From Lachnospiraceae bacterium (GTDB taxonomy: Bacteria; Bacillota; Clostridia; Lachnospirales; Lachnospiraceae), in the NCBI GenBank assembly GCA_009774625.1, contig VSOB01000131.1, positions 1 through 6,342 on the forward strand: DNA of 6,342 bases, written 5' to 3'. Below the pieces are notes generated by a model that had not been told where the DNA came from, did not search any database, and was given only the letters and a program-made list of their open reading frames with translations. This document shows, in pieces, positions 1-5,818 of the stretch (positions are counted from its first letter, which is position 1; each line of letters opens with the position of its first letter). The position numbers were made by a program, and so were the translations under genes.

Positions 1-2076
1 GCCGCCCGTGCCGGAAGTGCCGCCCAAATACCGCAGTTGGAACGTACATCCCGGCAGGGCCTCATGGGTCACACTGTCGTATTTCTCCACAATAATTCCA
101 TTCAGCGGCTCATTCTGGAAAGTCAGGGTCTTGCTTTCACCGCCGTGGATGATAACGCGCTGGGTGGTGGGTTCCTTCATCTGAAAGCCGGGGGCGGGGG
201 CCACCTCGGTCACGGTGTACTCGCCGGGGTACATCTTCTTCCCCTGTTCATGCACCTTGATTTCGCCCCTGGCATCGGTGAAAATATACCCGTAGTCGAT
301 GGAGCCGGGGGCCTCCGCCGCCTCGCCGTTGCTGGTGTAGGTGACGTGGAACTTGGCCCCCTCAATAGGAGCGCCCGCCACGCTGTCCTCCTTAAAAATG
401 GTCAGCTCCGGGGCCTTGTGGTTGCGGAAAACCAGCGTCTTTTCATCGCCTGGGTGCAAGGAAATTGTCTGCACACGGTCTTTATCCTTATCCGGCAGAT
501 AATAGGGCGCGGGTACAGATTTCTCCGTCACCTCATATGTGCCGGGGGCAACCCGCAGGGTAGCCTTGCCGTCCTCGCCGGTAGTCCAATCGTCCTGATA
601 GTCCCCGTTGATAGCTTTTACGGTGAACACAGTGCCGGGGACAGGCTTACCACTGTCAGCGTCAACCTTGGAGATCGTCAGCTCCGGCTTTTTAAGATTC
701 TCAAAAATGACTTCCTTCTCATCGCCGCCATTCAAGCTGATGGTCTGGGTTGGCTCATCACTGATACAGTACGGCTCCGGGACAGACTTCTCCGTTACGC
801 GATAACTGCCGGGAGCAACCCGCAGCTCCACGGAGCCGCTGGCCTCGGTGGTAACTTCGTGGCGGTAATCGCCGTCAATGGCTTCCAGCAGAAACACCGT
901 ACCGGGGATGGGATTGCCCGTACCCTTTTCAATTTTGGTAATTTTCAAAAGAGGCTGTTTGAAATTATCAAAAATCAGCTCCTTATTGTCACCAGCCTCC
1001 AGCCAAATGGTCTGCGTGGGTTCATCCCCCACCACATAGGGGGCGGGAACGGACTTCTCAACCACTTCATAGCTGTCCACGGGGATATTGGAGAGGACGG
1101 CCCTGCCGTCTGCGCCGGTAGTCACATCGTTGTGGTAGCCGTAGTGGATGCCCTTGATCTCAAAATGGGTATTGGGGATCACATCTCCAGTCTGCGCGTC
1201 CCGTTTCAGAATCGTCAGGTTGGGGAGCCGCTTGTCGGAGGCTGTCACGGTGACGGTGCCGCCGCCGTTGATAGTGGCCTGATCCACATGGGCGATGACC
1301 GGCTCTGTGAGGGTGGCGTAGGGAGCCGGGGCACTCACCTCCACAAAAGCGTACATTCCCTCGGTCACATCGGTGACGGTAATGGAGCCGTCCGCTTTGG
1401 TGGCCTCCGTGCCGACAATCTGGCCGTCCTTGATGATGTTGAACACCGCGCCGGGGAGGGGATTGTCGCTGTCATCCAGTTTGATAAGTTTTACCTTTAC
1501 CTTGGCGTCATTTTCAAACACCAGGGCAATGTCGCTCTTGCCGTCCCAGCGGAAGGACTGCTTAGTCTTATTCACATCGGGGCTTTTGGTGTAGCCCTCC
1601 GGGGGTGTCACTTCCTCGGCGGTGTAGCTGCCAATGGGCATATCCTTCCAGGGAACGTCGGTCAGATAGCCGCCCTCGCCGGTGATGAAGGTTCCAGTAA
1701 AATCATTGTCCACGCCCTCAATTTTAATGACCGCCCCGGCGAGGCCCTTGGTGGGGTCATCCGCGTCCACCTTGCGGATACTGCCCTCGCCGGTGATTTC
1801 GGGGCTGTCGGCAAAGGTGACGGTTACGGTGTTATTGCCATTGCTGGGCAGGACCACATACTGCGGGCCAGCGTTGTCGATCTCATAGCCCTCCGGGGCC
1901 TCCAATTCAGTCACGGCGTAAGTGCCCGCTTCCAGGGCGGACAAGGTATAGGTTCCGCCGCTACCCGTTACGATCTCCTTGGAGTAGGTGCCGTTTTCAG
2001 AAGTCACCTTAAATCTCGCTCCGGGCAGGCCCTTGTTGGGATTGGTGCTGTCTACCTTCTTGACAGTGAGATCATA
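1..2076 (-). repeat. Tandem array of CnaB-domain coding repeats, about 265-300 bp per unit
   Basis: Units, in reading order, lie at about 2076-1807, 1791-1510, 1500-1234, 1224-965, 954-697, 687-421, 411-112 and 102 to the window edge. Units 4, 5 and 6 are the most alike, at both protein level (EKSVPxPY, then QTI, then GDxKE, then an F-x-N ending) and DNA level: the segment coding for EKSVP recurs near 1037, 771 and 504, a period of about 267 bp. Putative isopeptide triads are K249/E299/D332, K344/E397/N431, K441/E488/D523, K533/E582/N613, K623/E671/N702, K712/E760/N794 and K804/E866/N897. Units 1 and 3 close with Asp where the others have Asn. Triads were assigned by eye from the repeat alignment. 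Confidence 0.85.
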
Positions 2077-2802
2077 CTTCTCACGGGTGATATTCAGTTC
2101 CCCAATCATAATGGCCTGTACGTCGCTGGCCGGATGATAGTTAGAGCCGGGGCCAGTGTAAGCGTACTCATAGACGGCGCAATCGCCCCATACGCCCTGC
2201 GCCCCCAGGTCGAGGATATACTGGGCGCGGTCACGGAACGATCTGCCGTCCATCGTATCGTCAATGCTGGTATAGCTGGTATGCTCCAGATTGTTATAGA
2301 CGTACAGCAGTTCCTCGGCGCAAGCGGTCACGGGGTCTGCCAGCAGACCGGCCTTGTAGCGCCAGACAATCGCCTGCACCCAGGCGTTCATCGTCCATGT
2401 GTAGTCGCTGTCCCACACATCATCCACGTTCAGGGCGTGGGCTTGATCGGTAAATACGCCGGTAGAGTGGGCGTAGAAAAAGGCCATCATGGTCTTGACG
2501 GTGGGATCGGAAATGGACTGGGGATTACCCCACGTGTGGCCCTCCAGGGACCAGCCCATGCCCTTGCCTTTCTCGGCGCAGAAGCCCATGGTACTCTTTC
2601 CATTAAGCCCAAAGTGCATCTGGTGGAGATGGCAGGTGCCCAGAGCCGGGGATTCATATTTGACCCCGTTATGAGTACAGTCGTCCATCTTGATGGAGCT
2701 GGGGCTTGCCGCCAGCGCCGTGGCAGGCAGCAAGCCCAAGATACACACCAGCACCAACAGCATAGCCGTTATGCGGGTGAGGGAGAACCGGATTTTTTTC
2801 AT
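1..2802 (-). CDS. Large thioester-domain / CnaB-repeat surface adhesin (SpaA/TIE-like), 3' end outside window
   Basis: The 934 visible residues begin with a signal peptide (1-31, KK then a Leu-rich core, cleavage near ALA-A). Residues about 40-235 look like a thioester (TQXA) domain: Cys75 in GFCAEKG and Gln143 in WVQAIVW fit the Cys and Gln that cross-link in this family and let it bind amines on target surfaces covalently. Seven complete CnaB/SpaA-type beta domains follow (about 243-332, 338-431, 435-523, 527-613, 617-702, 706-794, 798-897), and an eighth starts at 901. Each has a K-x-D/E lysine, a Glu in a VTE-like strand and a closing Asn or Asp, as expected for intramolecular Lys-Asn/Asp isopeptide bonds. 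The ATG has AAAGGAG 11 nt upstream (2814-2820). The frame is open to base 1, so the LPxTG-type anchor is not seen. The neighbouring sortase is its likely processing enzyme. Target (host tissue or mating partner) is unknown. The thioester and CnaB calls are strong; the biological role is inference. Confidence 0.9.
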   Translation of the reverse strand, partial: MKKIRFSLTRITAMLLVLVCILGLLPATALAASPSSIKMDDCTHNGVKYESPALGTCHLHQMHFGLNGKSTMGFCAEKGKGMGWSLEGHTWGNPQSISDPTVKTMMAFFYAHSTGVFTDQAHALNVDDVWDSDYTWTMNAWVQAIVWRYKAGLLADPVTACAEELLYVYNNLEHTSYTSIDDTMDGRSFRDRAQYILDLGAQGVWGDCAVYEYAYTGPGSNYHPASDVQAIMIGELNITREKYDLTVKKVDSTNPNKGLPGARFKVTSENGTYSKEIVTGSGGTYTLSALEAGTYAVTELEAPEGYEIDNAGPQYVVLPSNGNNTVTVTFADSPEITGEGSIRKVDADDPTKGLAGAVIKIEGVDNDFTGTFITGEGGYLTDVPWKDMPIGSYTAEEVTPPEGYTKSPDVNKTKQSFRWDGKSDIALVFENDAKVKVKLIKLDDSDNPLPGAVFNIIKDGQIVGTEATKADGSITVTDVTEGMYAFVEVSAPAPYATLTEPVIAHVDQATINGGGTVTVTASDKRLPNLTILKRDAQTGDVIPNTHFEIKGIHYGYHNDVTTGADGRAVLSNIPVDSYEVVEKSVPAPYVVGDEPTQTIWLEAGDNKELIFDNFKQPLLKITKIEKGTGNPIPGTVFLLEAIDGDYRHEVTTEASGSVELRVAPGSYRVTEKSVPEPYCISDEPTQTISLNGGDEKEVIFENLKKPELTISKVDADSGKPVPGTVFTVKAINGDYQDDWTTGEDGKATLRVAPGTYEVTEKSVPAPYYLPDKDKDRVQTISLHPGDEKTLVFRNHKAPELTIFKEDSVAGAPIEGAKFHVTYTSNGEAAEAPGSIDYGYIFTDARGEIKVHEQGKKMYPGEYTVTEVAPAPGFQMKEPTTQRVIIHGGESKTLTFQNEPLNGIIVEKYDSVTHEALPGCTFQLRYLGGTSGTGG

Positions 2803-2813
2803 ATGTTAAAAAA

Positions 2814-2820
2814 CTCCTTT
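2814..2820 (-). promoter_or_regulatory. Ribosome binding site of the adhesin gene
   Basis: AAAGGAG lies 11 nt before the adhesin ATG, a slightly long spacer filled with a T-run. It sits inside a second copy of ATGGAAAGG (2816-2824); the first copy (2867-2875) overlaps the 5' arm of the upstream terminator hairpin. The terminator's 3' arm could therefore pair with this site instead of its own 5' arm. Confidence 0.7.
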
Positions 2821-2830
2821 CCATTTTGCG

Positions 2831-2871
2831 GTATAAGAAAAGGCCCTTCAGCATGGGGCTGAAAGACCTTT
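2831..2871 (-). terminator. Rho-independent terminator after the CAP gene, before the adhesin
   Basis: On the minus strand a 14-bp stem (2858-2871 with 2839-2852, including two G-U wobbles) closes a 5-nt CCCAT loop and runs into TTTTCTTAT. It starts 16 nt after the CAP stop codon and ends shortly before the adhesin ribosome binding site. The T-tract lies on only one side, so it should work for minus-strand transcription only. The interrupted T-tract and wobbles suggest incomplete termination, which would let CAP transcripts read into the adhesin gene; that last point is inference. Confidence 0.8.
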
Positions 2872-2887
2872 CCATATCCGTATTCAG

Positions 2888-3841
2888 TTATTCGTAGGGA
2901 TTGTGGGTGTTCGGTCTGCCAACGATCATATAACAGTAGGTTGCGCCGCCGCTTTCAGTCACACCCACGCCAATACCGTCACAGTCTGGCTTTATCATGG
3001 TTTCAAAGTGTCCTGAAGAATTAAGCCAGTTTTCGTGGGCGTGTTGGGCTGCATCCTCTGCGGCAACACCAGTGAATACCGTCAGGTTTATGCCAAAACC
3101 GTAAGGATAGCCGCTGTCAATCACGGCTTCGCATTCCTCCTGGGTGTGGTGCCAGGAATACCGCTGATCCGAGAGGGCTTGTGCGGCGTTCATCAGGGCC
3201 TCGTTGACTGGCAGCTCCGCCACGCCGTTGGCCTTGCGGGTCTGATTGATAAGCTGAATCAATTCCTGGCGAATCTCCATGTTGTCCGCCAGGGCGGAGC
3301 TGGTTTCACCGGCAGGAGAGGATGGACCGTCCGCTTCCACGGTAATTGTCACGCTCCCTGTCCGCCCGTCCGGGGCGGTCACGGTGATGGTGGCCTTACC
3401 AGGAGCCTGCGTCTTGGCCGTCCAGTAGCCCAGCACATTTTCTACACGCACAATGGCGGGGTCGCTGGAGACTGCGGTACAGCCCGGTTCCGAAACGATC
3501 AGGCCGCTCCCTTCCCCCGCTTTCAAGGTGGTCCCCTTGTAGCTGCTCACCCGAATGGAATCCGTCTGTGCCGGGGCTGTGCCGGTGTATGGCGCGTCGC
3601 TGTCAATCTGAACGCCGTCCTGCCAGTATACGTTGAAGCCCACCGCCTGTCCAATGTCCCGCAGCTTCACATAATTGTTGCCGCCAATGCTGTATGCGGT
3701 CATCTGAACCTGCTGGCCGTCCACGTAGATGGGCTGGACAGATAATTCCGCTATGACCCCTGCGGCATAGGCGGTCCCACCGCCGAACAGCACCGCTCCA
3801 ACCAGCATACCCATTACGAAAGTGAAATACCTGTTTTTCAT
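2888..3841 (-). CDS. Secreted CAP/SCP-domain protein with N-terminal stalk-like and Ig-like domains
   Basis: This 317-residue protein has a signal peptide (1-27, cleavage near AYA-A). A segment at 36-85 (YVDGQQVQMTAY, NNYVKLRDIGQAVGF, VYWQDG) resembles the copper-amine-oxidase N-terminal 'stalk' domain. A bacterial Ig-like domain follows (about 96-169; SSDPAIVRVE, PGKATITVTA), then a Ser/Pro/Ala/Gly linker and a C-terminal CAP domain (about 188-311; LINQTRKANG, SWHHTQ, NWLNSSGH, YCYMIVGRP). CAP proteins are extracellular; bacterial roles are mostly undefined. Expected metal/active-site His residues are present (H231/H232 and H278), but the usual GEN motif reads G250-I251-N252, so one Glu of the classical tetrad is missing. 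There is no LPxTG or C-terminal membrane segment, so it is probably secreted or held non-covalently by the stalk. ATG follows TGGAGG by 7 nt. It has its own promoter 50-80 nt upstream and a terminator behind it, so it can be a separate transcription unit. Confidence 0.9.
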   Translation of the reverse strand: MKNRYFTFVMGMLVGAVLFGGGTAYAAGVIAELSVQPIYVDGQQVQMTAYSIGGNNYVKLRDIGQAVGFNVYWQDGVQIDSDAPYTGTAPAQTDSIRVSSYKGTTLKAGEGSGLIVSEPGCTAVSSDPAIVRVENVLGYWTAKTQAPGKATITVTAPDGRTGSVTITVEADGPSSPAGETSSALADNMEIRQELIQLINQTRKANGVAELPVNEALMNAAQALSDQRYSWHHTQEECEAVIDSGYPYGFGINLTVFTGVAAEDAAQHAHENWLNSSGHFETMIKPDCDGIGVGVTESGGATYCYMIVGRPNTHNPYE

Positions 3842-3850
3842 TTTGACGCC

Positions 3851-3911
3851 TCCATTTCTGTCTATCCGGGAGTTAGCTGCATCTAACCAAGTATATCATA
3901 GCAGAAATGGA
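3851..3911. repeat. Perfect 10-bp inverted repeat bracketing the CAP promoter start region
   Basis: TCCATTTCTG at 3851-3860 is the exact reverse complement of CAGAAATGGA at 3902-3911, with 41 bp between. One arm lies within the -35/-10 spacer and the other beside and partly over the CAP ribosome binding site. The promoter-side arm is upstream of the expected transcription start, so the pair cannot form an mRNA hairpin from this promoter. It must act at DNA level (two operator half-sites, looping, or recombination), or in read-through RNA from the sortase gene, or be chance. Confidence 0.55.
3872..3887. promoter_or_regulatory. Operator-like 16-bp palindrome at the CAP transcription start
   Basis: GTTAGCTGCATCTAAC is an inverted repeat with 7 of 8 positions matched (GTTAG / CTAAC arms plus one inner pair). 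It begins where transcription should start, about 7 nt after the -10 box, a common place for a repressor to block RNA polymerase. Its centre (3879.5) nearly coincides with that of the 10-bp outer inverted repeat (3881). The cognate regulator is unknown. A short 5' hairpin on the mRNA is another possible role. Confidence 0.5.
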
Positions 3912-3923
3912 AATATTTGTCAA
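3895..3923 (-). promoter_or_regulatory. Strong sigma-A-type promoter for the CAP gene
   Basis: On the minus strand TTGACA (3918-3923) is followed after exactly 17 nt by TATGAT (3895-3900). A TG in the extended -10 position (TGC directly before TATGAT) strengthens it further. It lies in an AT-rich gap between the sortase stop and the CAP start, with an expected 5' leader of about 47 nt. It is the only convincing promoter I see in the window and would drive CAP, and by read-through the adhesin. Confidence 0.88.
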
Positions 3924-3932
3924 GCGGTTTTG

Positions 3933-3955
3933 CGAAAGTTTTTCCTTAACTTTCG
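3933..3955 (-). other. Short hairpin overlapping the sortase stop codon
   Basis: CGAAAGTT at 3933-3940 pairs perfectly with AACTTTCG at 3948-3955 around a 7-nt loop. The minus-strand RNA arm contains the sortase TAA. The stem is AT-rich and no T-tract follows (CAAAACCGC), so it is a poor terminator. It may mark or protect the 3' end of the upstream transcript. Confidence 0.35.
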
Positions 3956-4767
3956 ATGCCTTTCACGCACCAGCGGTATTCCCGCTCATTCCTCACACAA
4001 GTATAGAGGGTGATCTGGTTGTCGCTGGTGGAGGCGGTGCCGCTGTTGTCCGTCTCGCTGACCTTCTCCACGCTGGTGACAGAGTAGGTGCGGGTCCCCT
4101 CCTTGGTGGTGAGGGTGATGCTGTCCCCGATGCTCAGCGTATGGATTTTCCCGAAATAGGAGTTGGTGCCCCGGTTGTGAGCGGCCAGACAGACGTTGCC
4201 ATTCCAAATGCTGGTGTCGGTGAAATGGCCCACGCCCTTGGTCAACGCCGCGCTGTCCGTTCCCTGGACGATCTTGGCGGTAAGGCCAATAGCGGGAATA
4301 TGCAGACTGCCCAGGGTTCCGTCCGTATAGTAGCTGTCCTGGGTCACATCCGTATAGCCAACGCCGCCGCTCCCCGTCCAGGTGCTGGTGGAAAAGCTGT
4401 GATCGGGGAGGTTGGGCAGAGCGGAGCCGTCCACGCTGGGCAGGGTGGTGTAGTCCACATTCCCCAAGCTGTTGACCAGCCCGCCGTCCATGCCGCCGGG
4501 GGCAAGGTTGGGGGTCAGGTACTCGCCGGAGTTGGGGAGGTAGCTGGTGGGCGTTCCGAAACCGGGCGGCATCCGGGCGGCGGTCTTGCTCCGGTTCGTG
4601 TTCTGAGCTTCTTCCTCCCGGTGAATGACCTCCTGGGAGGTGGGCTTGCCGAACAGATAATCGTCCGCTCCATCAAAGTCGTACTCCAGGGCGCTGGCCG
4701 GGGAGACGAACAATGTCACCAGCAGAGACGAAATAAGCAGGGCCTTCAAATAGGTTCGCAGCTTCAA
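3946..4767 (-). CDS. Sortase (Cys transpeptidase), probable TTG start
   Basis: From the TTG at 4767 the product is 273 aa. Sortases cut a sorting motif on secreted proteins and join them to cell wall or to other subunits. The C-terminal catalytic domain (about 150-273) shows SLHIPAIGL, GVGHF, then His197 (AAHNRG), Cys257 (TLYTC) and Arg265 (EYRWCV), the standard His-Cys-Arg set. The N-terminus is a hydrophobic signal (1-26) ending in a cleavable-looking PASA-L, followed by an unusual 120-residue low-complexity Gly/Pro/Ser/Thr/Asn linker. TTG is preferred because AAAGGAG sits 9 nt before it and the signal peptide then starts MKLRTYLK; the longer frame from GTG at 4806 has no ribosome binding site and adds a charged 13-residue leader. 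TTG overlaps the TGA of the upstream gene as TTGA, implying translational coupling. The likely substrate is the adhesin at 1-2802. The subclass (class D-like by the TLxTC pattern) is uncertain. Confidence 0.9.
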   Translation of the reverse strand: MKLRTYLKALLISSLLVTLFVSPASALEYDFDGADDYLFGKPTSQEVIHREEEAQNTNRSKTAARMPPGFGTPTSYLPNSGEYLTPNLAPGGMDGGLVNSLGNVDYTTLPSVDGSALPNLPDHSFSTSTWTGSGGVGYTDVTQDSYYTDGTLGSLHIPAIGLTAKIVQGTDSAALTKGVGHFTDTSIWNGNVCLAAHNRGTNSYFGKIHTLSIGDSITLTTKEGTRTYSVTSVEKVSETDNSGTASTSDNQITLYTCVRNEREYRWCVKGIES

Positions 4768-5723
4768 GTGTCTGATCTCCTTTCTCTCATTTTCATCACG
4801 CTCCACCCGCCAGCGGCCAAAAGTGCGGCAATGCCGCCTGCACAGCCGAGTACGGAGAGCATTGTAGAGGGTGCGGGGCCGCTCTGGGGCGCAGGGGGCA
4901 TCTCCTGAGACGTATCCGCCCCGGTCAGGCCGCTGTCCTGGGGCGCGTTGGTTTTCGTATCGTGATAGGGCACATCCGTACAGCCGAAGATGGCGGTATA
5001 GGTCACGATCTCGCAGTTGGTTTTGGCAACCTCGCCGGTGTAGTCCGCTGTGACGGTGTAGCCGGTGGCATAGCGGCTGGTGACGGAGCCGGTATAGCTG
5101 GCGGTGGCGGTATAGCGCACCACCACATCCTCACCCTCCATATTCGTGGAATCGGACCACTTCACATCCGCCAGCGTCAGCGTCCTGCCGCCCTCTGTCA
5201 CCGTCTTGGGAACCAGGGACAGGTCCGCGTCGGACAGGTTGGGATAGGTCCGGCTGGCGGAGAGGTTCCGGGTGGAGGTCTTGTAGCCCTTGACCTCCGC
5301 CTGGACGCTGTTGTAGTCCAGCTTCAGCATTCCGGCATAGCCGTCCTCCGTCTCCGCCTCGATCTCCGGGGCAAGCTGCTTCAAAATCTCCCCCAGATCG
5401 CCGGTGGCGCTGTCCGTGGTGACGGTCTTGGTCAGGGGCTGGGTCTCCACGCCGATCTCATCCTTCCGGGTCATTTCCATCAGGTGGAAGGTCCTGCCGT
5501 ATTCCTCAAAATCCTCTGTGGGAATACCGGCGGGATCGTCTGAACGGGAAAGCTGGTAGACCTTGCGGATGCGGGGCTGGTCAAAGTCCCCGGCGGTGTA
5601 GGATTCTACCTCCACCGGGTAGTAGCAGGCAGCGGAGCGGTCCGCAGCCAGGGCGGGGGGCGAGGCCGCGCACAGAAGCAGTGCGGCAGTACACAGCAGC
5701 GTGACGATTCGCTGTATTTTCAT
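4764..5723 (-). CDS. Secreted, C-terminally membrane-anchored protein of unknown function
   Basis: I do not recognise a named domain. The 319-residue product has a signal peptide (1-27; Leu/Ala core, cleavage near ALA-A), an extracellular region of about 260 residues, a Pro/Ser/Thr-rich spacer (about 259-286; PPAPQSGPAP) and one C-terminal transmembrane segment (about 288-310) ending in a basic tail (KMRERR), giving a type I topology. There is no LPxTG motif, so it is membrane-held instead of being a sortase substrate. Residues 203-232 carry two similar Tyr/Thr beta-strand motifs (YTATASYTGSV, YTVTADYTGEV). ATG is preceded by AAAGGAG with a 10-nt spacer. The stop codon overlaps the sortase start (TTGA), so the two are probably made together, and it may be a sortase partner or assembly factor for the surface structure; that is inference from context. 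Confidence 0.85.
   Translation of the reverse strand: MKIQRIVTLLCTAALLLCAASPPALAADRSAACYYPVEVESYTAGDFDQPRIRKVYQLSRSDDPAGIPTEDFEEYGRTFHLMEMTRKDEIGVETQPLTKTVTTDSATGDLGEILKQLAPEIEAETEDGYAGMLKLDYNSVQAEVKGYKTSTRNLSASRTYPNLSDADLSLVPKTVTEGGRTLTLADVKWSDSTNMEGEDVVVRYTATASYTGSVTSRYATGYTVTADYTGEVAKTNCEIVTYTAIFGCTDVPYHDTKTNAPQDSGLTGADTSQEMPPAPQSGPAPSTMLSVLGCAGGIAALLAAGGWSVMKMRERRSDT
4777..4783 (-). promoter_or_regulatory. Ribosome binding site that fixes the sortase TTG start
   Basis: AAAGGAG lies within the last codons of the upstream gene, 9 nt before the TTG at 4767. The same core precedes the membrane-anchored protein and the adhesin, which supports reading the sortase from TTG and not from the GTG 39 nt upstream. 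Confidence 0.75.
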
Positions 5724-5818
5724 AACGATCAGTCTCCTTTCTGAATTTTGTGTGATTGCAGTTTGAGCCGATATGTACTAAGGCGGGACCCGCAGGCGGC
5801 GGAGCAGGTTGCGGTGGG

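Noticed and set aside
37..2862. Very long plus-strand open reading frame (941 codons)
   Set aside because: It is codon-aligned antisense to the adhesin, has no ribosome binding site, and its product is low-complexity Gly/Leu/Val/His with no recognisable domain. The minus-strand reading gives a signal peptide, a thioester domain and CnaB repeats.
2669..2875. Minus-strand small frame starting in the terminator and overlapping the adhesin start
   Set aside because: It has no ribosome binding site, runs through the terminator hairpin, and overlaps the signal-peptide coding region of the adhesin in another frame. Its repeated MERSF reflects the duplicated ATGGAAAGG DNA motif.
3035..3745. Plus-strand open frame over the CAP gene
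   Set aside because: Codon-aligned antisense shadow of a gene with clear domains; no ribosome binding site or recognisable product.
3861..3901. Confident call of an invertible (phase-variable) promoter
   Set aside because: The inverted repeats are suggestive, but a 41-bp segment is far shorter than known invertible promoters and no recombinase gene is visible; kept only as a minor alternative in the findings.
3907..4908. Plus-strand open frame over the sortase and the end of the membrane-anchored gene
   Set aside because: Antisense shadow; the minus strand here encodes a sortase with all three catalytic residues.
4962..5543. Plus-strand open frame over the membrane-anchored protein gene
   Set aside because: Antisense shadow, Gly/Ile/Val/His-rich with no domain and no ribosome binding site.
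5724..5818. Promoter for the membrane-anchored protein gene
   Set aside because: The gap has no TTGACA-like box suitably spaced from a TATAAT-like box on the minus strand; the gene is more simply read through from upstream.
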